Shown: positions 13,832 to 14,429 of the stretch, piece by piece
Layout of the letters: every line of letters begins with the position of its first letter
Position numbering within the stretch: the first letter of the stretch is position 1
Assembly (NCBI GenBank): GCA_036307825.1
Contig: JAXJWW010000004.1
Span: 1-14,429 of the forward strand
Origin: RGIG9060 sp036307825
Lineage (GTDB): Bacteria > Spirochaetota > Spirochaetia > Treponematales > Treponemataceae
Direction of reading: 5' to 3'
DNA: 14,429 nt
The notes under the pieces: generated by a model
The model's database searches: none
What the model saw: only the letters and a program-made list of their open reading frames with translations
What the model was told of the DNA's origin: nothing
Position numbers and translations under genes: made by a program

Positions 13832-13924
13832 CAAAATGCTCTCAACTGAAATTCCCCCACGCACTGCGGTTCCTCCTTTCAGTCGTCAATGCAGTGGTGT
13901 GTCAATTTCAGTTTACGCATTTTG
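13832..13924. repeat. Large nested hairpin downstream of rlmB
   Basis: CAAAATGC (13832-13839) pairs with GCATTTTG (13917-13924), AACTGAAATT (13844-13853) with AATTTCAGTT (13904-13913), CAC (13858-13860) with GTG (13897-13899), and CACTGC (13862-13867) with GCAGTG (13891-13896). The loop is 13868-13890. All helices are perfect, separated by small internal loops. The inner part is distinctly GC-rich for this genome. No T-run follows directly, so it is more like a structured or mobile element than a simple terminator. Confidence 0.6.
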
Positions 13925-13943
13925 CAATGTATTTTTTTTAGAA

Positions 13944-14001
13944 TTTTTAAGTCTATTTTCTCTTGTGTACATTATGTATTTTGCGAACTTTTTTTGTTCG
14001 G
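13944..14001 (+). repeat. Dispersed 58-bp repeat, copy A
   Basis: Starts TTTTTAAGTCTA and ends TTTTGCGAAC-T7-GTTCGG. The last part is a small hairpin, CGAAC (13984-13988) with GTTCG (13996-14000). Same length and frame of similarity as copy B, 103 bases away. Confidence 0.55.
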
Positions 14002-14046
14002 ATAGAATGGGGCGGATTTTTTATTAACAAAAATTGCGATGTTTCA

Positions 14047-14104
14047 TTTTTCGTCTACGTGATTTCTTCTGCATTTAATGATATTGCGAACTTTTTTCGT
14101 TCGG
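14047..14104 (+). repeat. Dispersed 58-bp repeat, copy B
   Basis: Starts TTTTTCGTCTACG, passes TTCTGCATTTAATGATATTGCGAAC and ends GTTCGG. The end hairpin is CGAAC (14087-14091) with GTTCG (14099-14103). Also matches copy C on the minus strand at 12263-12318. Confidence 0.55.
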
Positions 14105-14148
14105 AGAAAATTGGCTGTTTGGGATGTTTACTTAATTCTATAAACCAG

Positions 14149-14183
14149 AAAAGTCGTTTTGACTGTGAACAGTCAAGACTTTT
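14149..14183. repeat. Hairpin AAAAGTC/GACTTTT
   Basis: AAAAGTC (14149-14155), a 3-base bulge GTT, then TTGACTGT (14159-14166) pairs with ACAGTCAA (14169-14176), and GACTTTT (14177-14183) closes the stem. 15 bp in total with a 2-base nominal apex. Confidence 0.55.
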
Positions 14184-14211
14184 CGAAGACCTGTGACATT
14201 TTTGTATATAG

Positions 14212-14232
14212 ATGCTGAAATAAATTCAGCAT
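14212..14232. repeat. Short palindrome ATGCTGAA-5-TTCAGCAT
   Basis: A perfect 8-bp inverted repeat with loop ATAAA, followed by GACA. It resembles the 'GATGCTGAA...TTCAGCATGACA' short palindromic repeats that I recall as being scattered between genes in various bacterial genomes; this is from memory, not a search. Confidence 0.5.
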
Positions 14233-14256
14233 GACATTATGGTTTAAACTTTTGAG

Positions 14257-14289
14257 ACAGTTCCGCGTGAGTTCTAGAAAGGAAACTGT
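14257..14289. repeat. Hairpin ACAGTTCC/GGAAACTGT
   Basis: ACAGTTCC (14257-14264) pairs with GGAAACTGT (14281-14289) with one bulged A and a 16-base loop. Third of three successive hairpins before the last gene. Confidence 0.4.
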
Positions 14290-14359
14290 TTAGTTACAAC
14301 ATGTAAATTATTTGTGTGCAATATATAAAATAAAAATTTACTTGCTAGAATAATTTTTG

Positions 14360-14394
14360 TTGCTAATATTATTTAAAAGTGATAAAATATTTAT
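14360..14394 (+). promoter_or_regulatory. Predicted promoter for leaderless gene at the window end
   Basis: TTGCTA (14360-14365), 17-base spacer, extended -10 TGaTAAAAT (hexamer 14383-14388), 6 bases to ATG 14395. Same geometry as the other leaderless promoters. Confidence 0.5.
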
Positions 14395-14429
14395 ATGAAA
14401 TATAAGACTGAGATAACTCAACTCAACTC
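14395..14429 (+). CDS. Start of an unidentified gene, 3' end outside window
   Basis: ATG at 14395 opens MKYKTEITQLN and runs off the end of the window without a stop. Eleven full codons are too few to identify a family. The call rests on the promoter-like sequence that ends exactly 6 bases before the ATG and on the lysine-rich start typical of genes here. Confidence 0.4.
   Translation, partial: MKYKTEITQLN

Larger units (their letters stand above)
13776..14394. other. Long non-coding gap with repeats and hairpins
   Basis: 619 bases with no credible gene. In order: a weak AT stem (AAATTATT 13803-13810, AATAATTT 13820-13827), a large hairpin (13832-13924), repeat copies A and B (13944-14001, 14047-14104), three hairpins (14149-14183, 14212-14232, 14257-14289), and the promoter of the last gene. 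Open frames at 13836-14027 and 13963-14196 read through these structures and look spurious. Confidence 0.6.

Noticed and set aside
13944..14104. CRISPR-like array from the two 58-bp repeats
   Set aside because: Only two imperfect copies with a single 45-base interval, no cas genes, and inverted relatives elsewhere; this is not an array.
13836..14196. Small open frames at 13836-14027 and 13963-14196
   Set aside because: They run through hairpins and both direct repeat copies; the repeated peptide pieces come from the DNA repeat, and the proteins have no recognisable domain.

Overview
The window is AT-rich bacterial chromosome, most likely from a spirochaete of the Treponema type. The clues are the base and codon bias (AAA, GAA, TTT, TCT), a lipoprotein with a loose spirochaete-style lipobox (FSSC), a MurA with Asp in place of the usual active-site Cys, and a STAS protein carrying a zinc ribbon. 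No rRNA or other taxon-defining gene is present, so the assignment is an inference.

Layout. (1) Positions 1-2238: the 3' part of a caspase-fold (C14) peptidase gene, followed directly by a lipoprotein with a bacterial SH3 domain. (2) 2273-4240: an ABC-F ATPase, ending in a 4-base convergent overlap with a TrmJ-family tRNA methyltransferase on the minus strand (4237-4980). (3) 4981-5848: a 46-base divergent promoter region, then a short-chain dehydrogenase/reductase. (4) 5935-6495: a STAS (anti-sigma antagonist-like) protein fused to a C-terminal zinc ribbon, with a strong promoter, a hairpin between Shine-Dalgarno (SD) sequence and start codon, and a clear intrinsic terminator. (5) 6635-9417: two translationally coupled membrane proteins, each with three membrane helices, an extracytoplasmic domain and three more helices; this resembles LptF/LptG permeases, and the second carries TPR-like repeats. 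(6) 9424-9501: a bidirectional terminator, then a minus-strand pepT-murA operon (12054 down to 9521). (7) 12055-12470: a repeat-rich, hairpin-rich gap. (8) 12471-13775: a YchJ-family SEC-C protein and an RlmB-family rRNA methyltransferase. (9) 13776-14394: a second gap with the same repeat family and several hairpins, then the first codons of an unidentified gene.

Two features cut across the window. First, seven of the apparent first genes of transcription units (934, 4980 minus, 5027, 6635, 12054 minus, 12471, 14395) have a sigma-70-like -10 box ending 6 or 7 bases before the ATG, with a -35-like hexamer 17 or 18 bases further upstream, often an extended TGn -10, and no usable SD. This predicts leaderless mRNAs. 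Genes inside operons (7591, murA) and the STAS and ABC-F genes have SD sequences. Second, the two long gaps share a degenerate repeat of about 58 bases: two direct copies at 13944-14104, and two inverted copies forming the arms of a large imperfect hairpin at 12265-12426.

Most genes are housekeeping: translation and RNA modification (ABC-F, TrmJ, RlmB), peptidoglycan synthesis (MurA) and peptide use (PepT). The more distinctive parts are the caspase/SH3-lipoprotein pair, the LptFG-like pair with a TPR insert, the STAS-zinc-ribbon protein and the intergenic repeats. No CRISPR array, insertion sequence, tRNA or rRNA was found.
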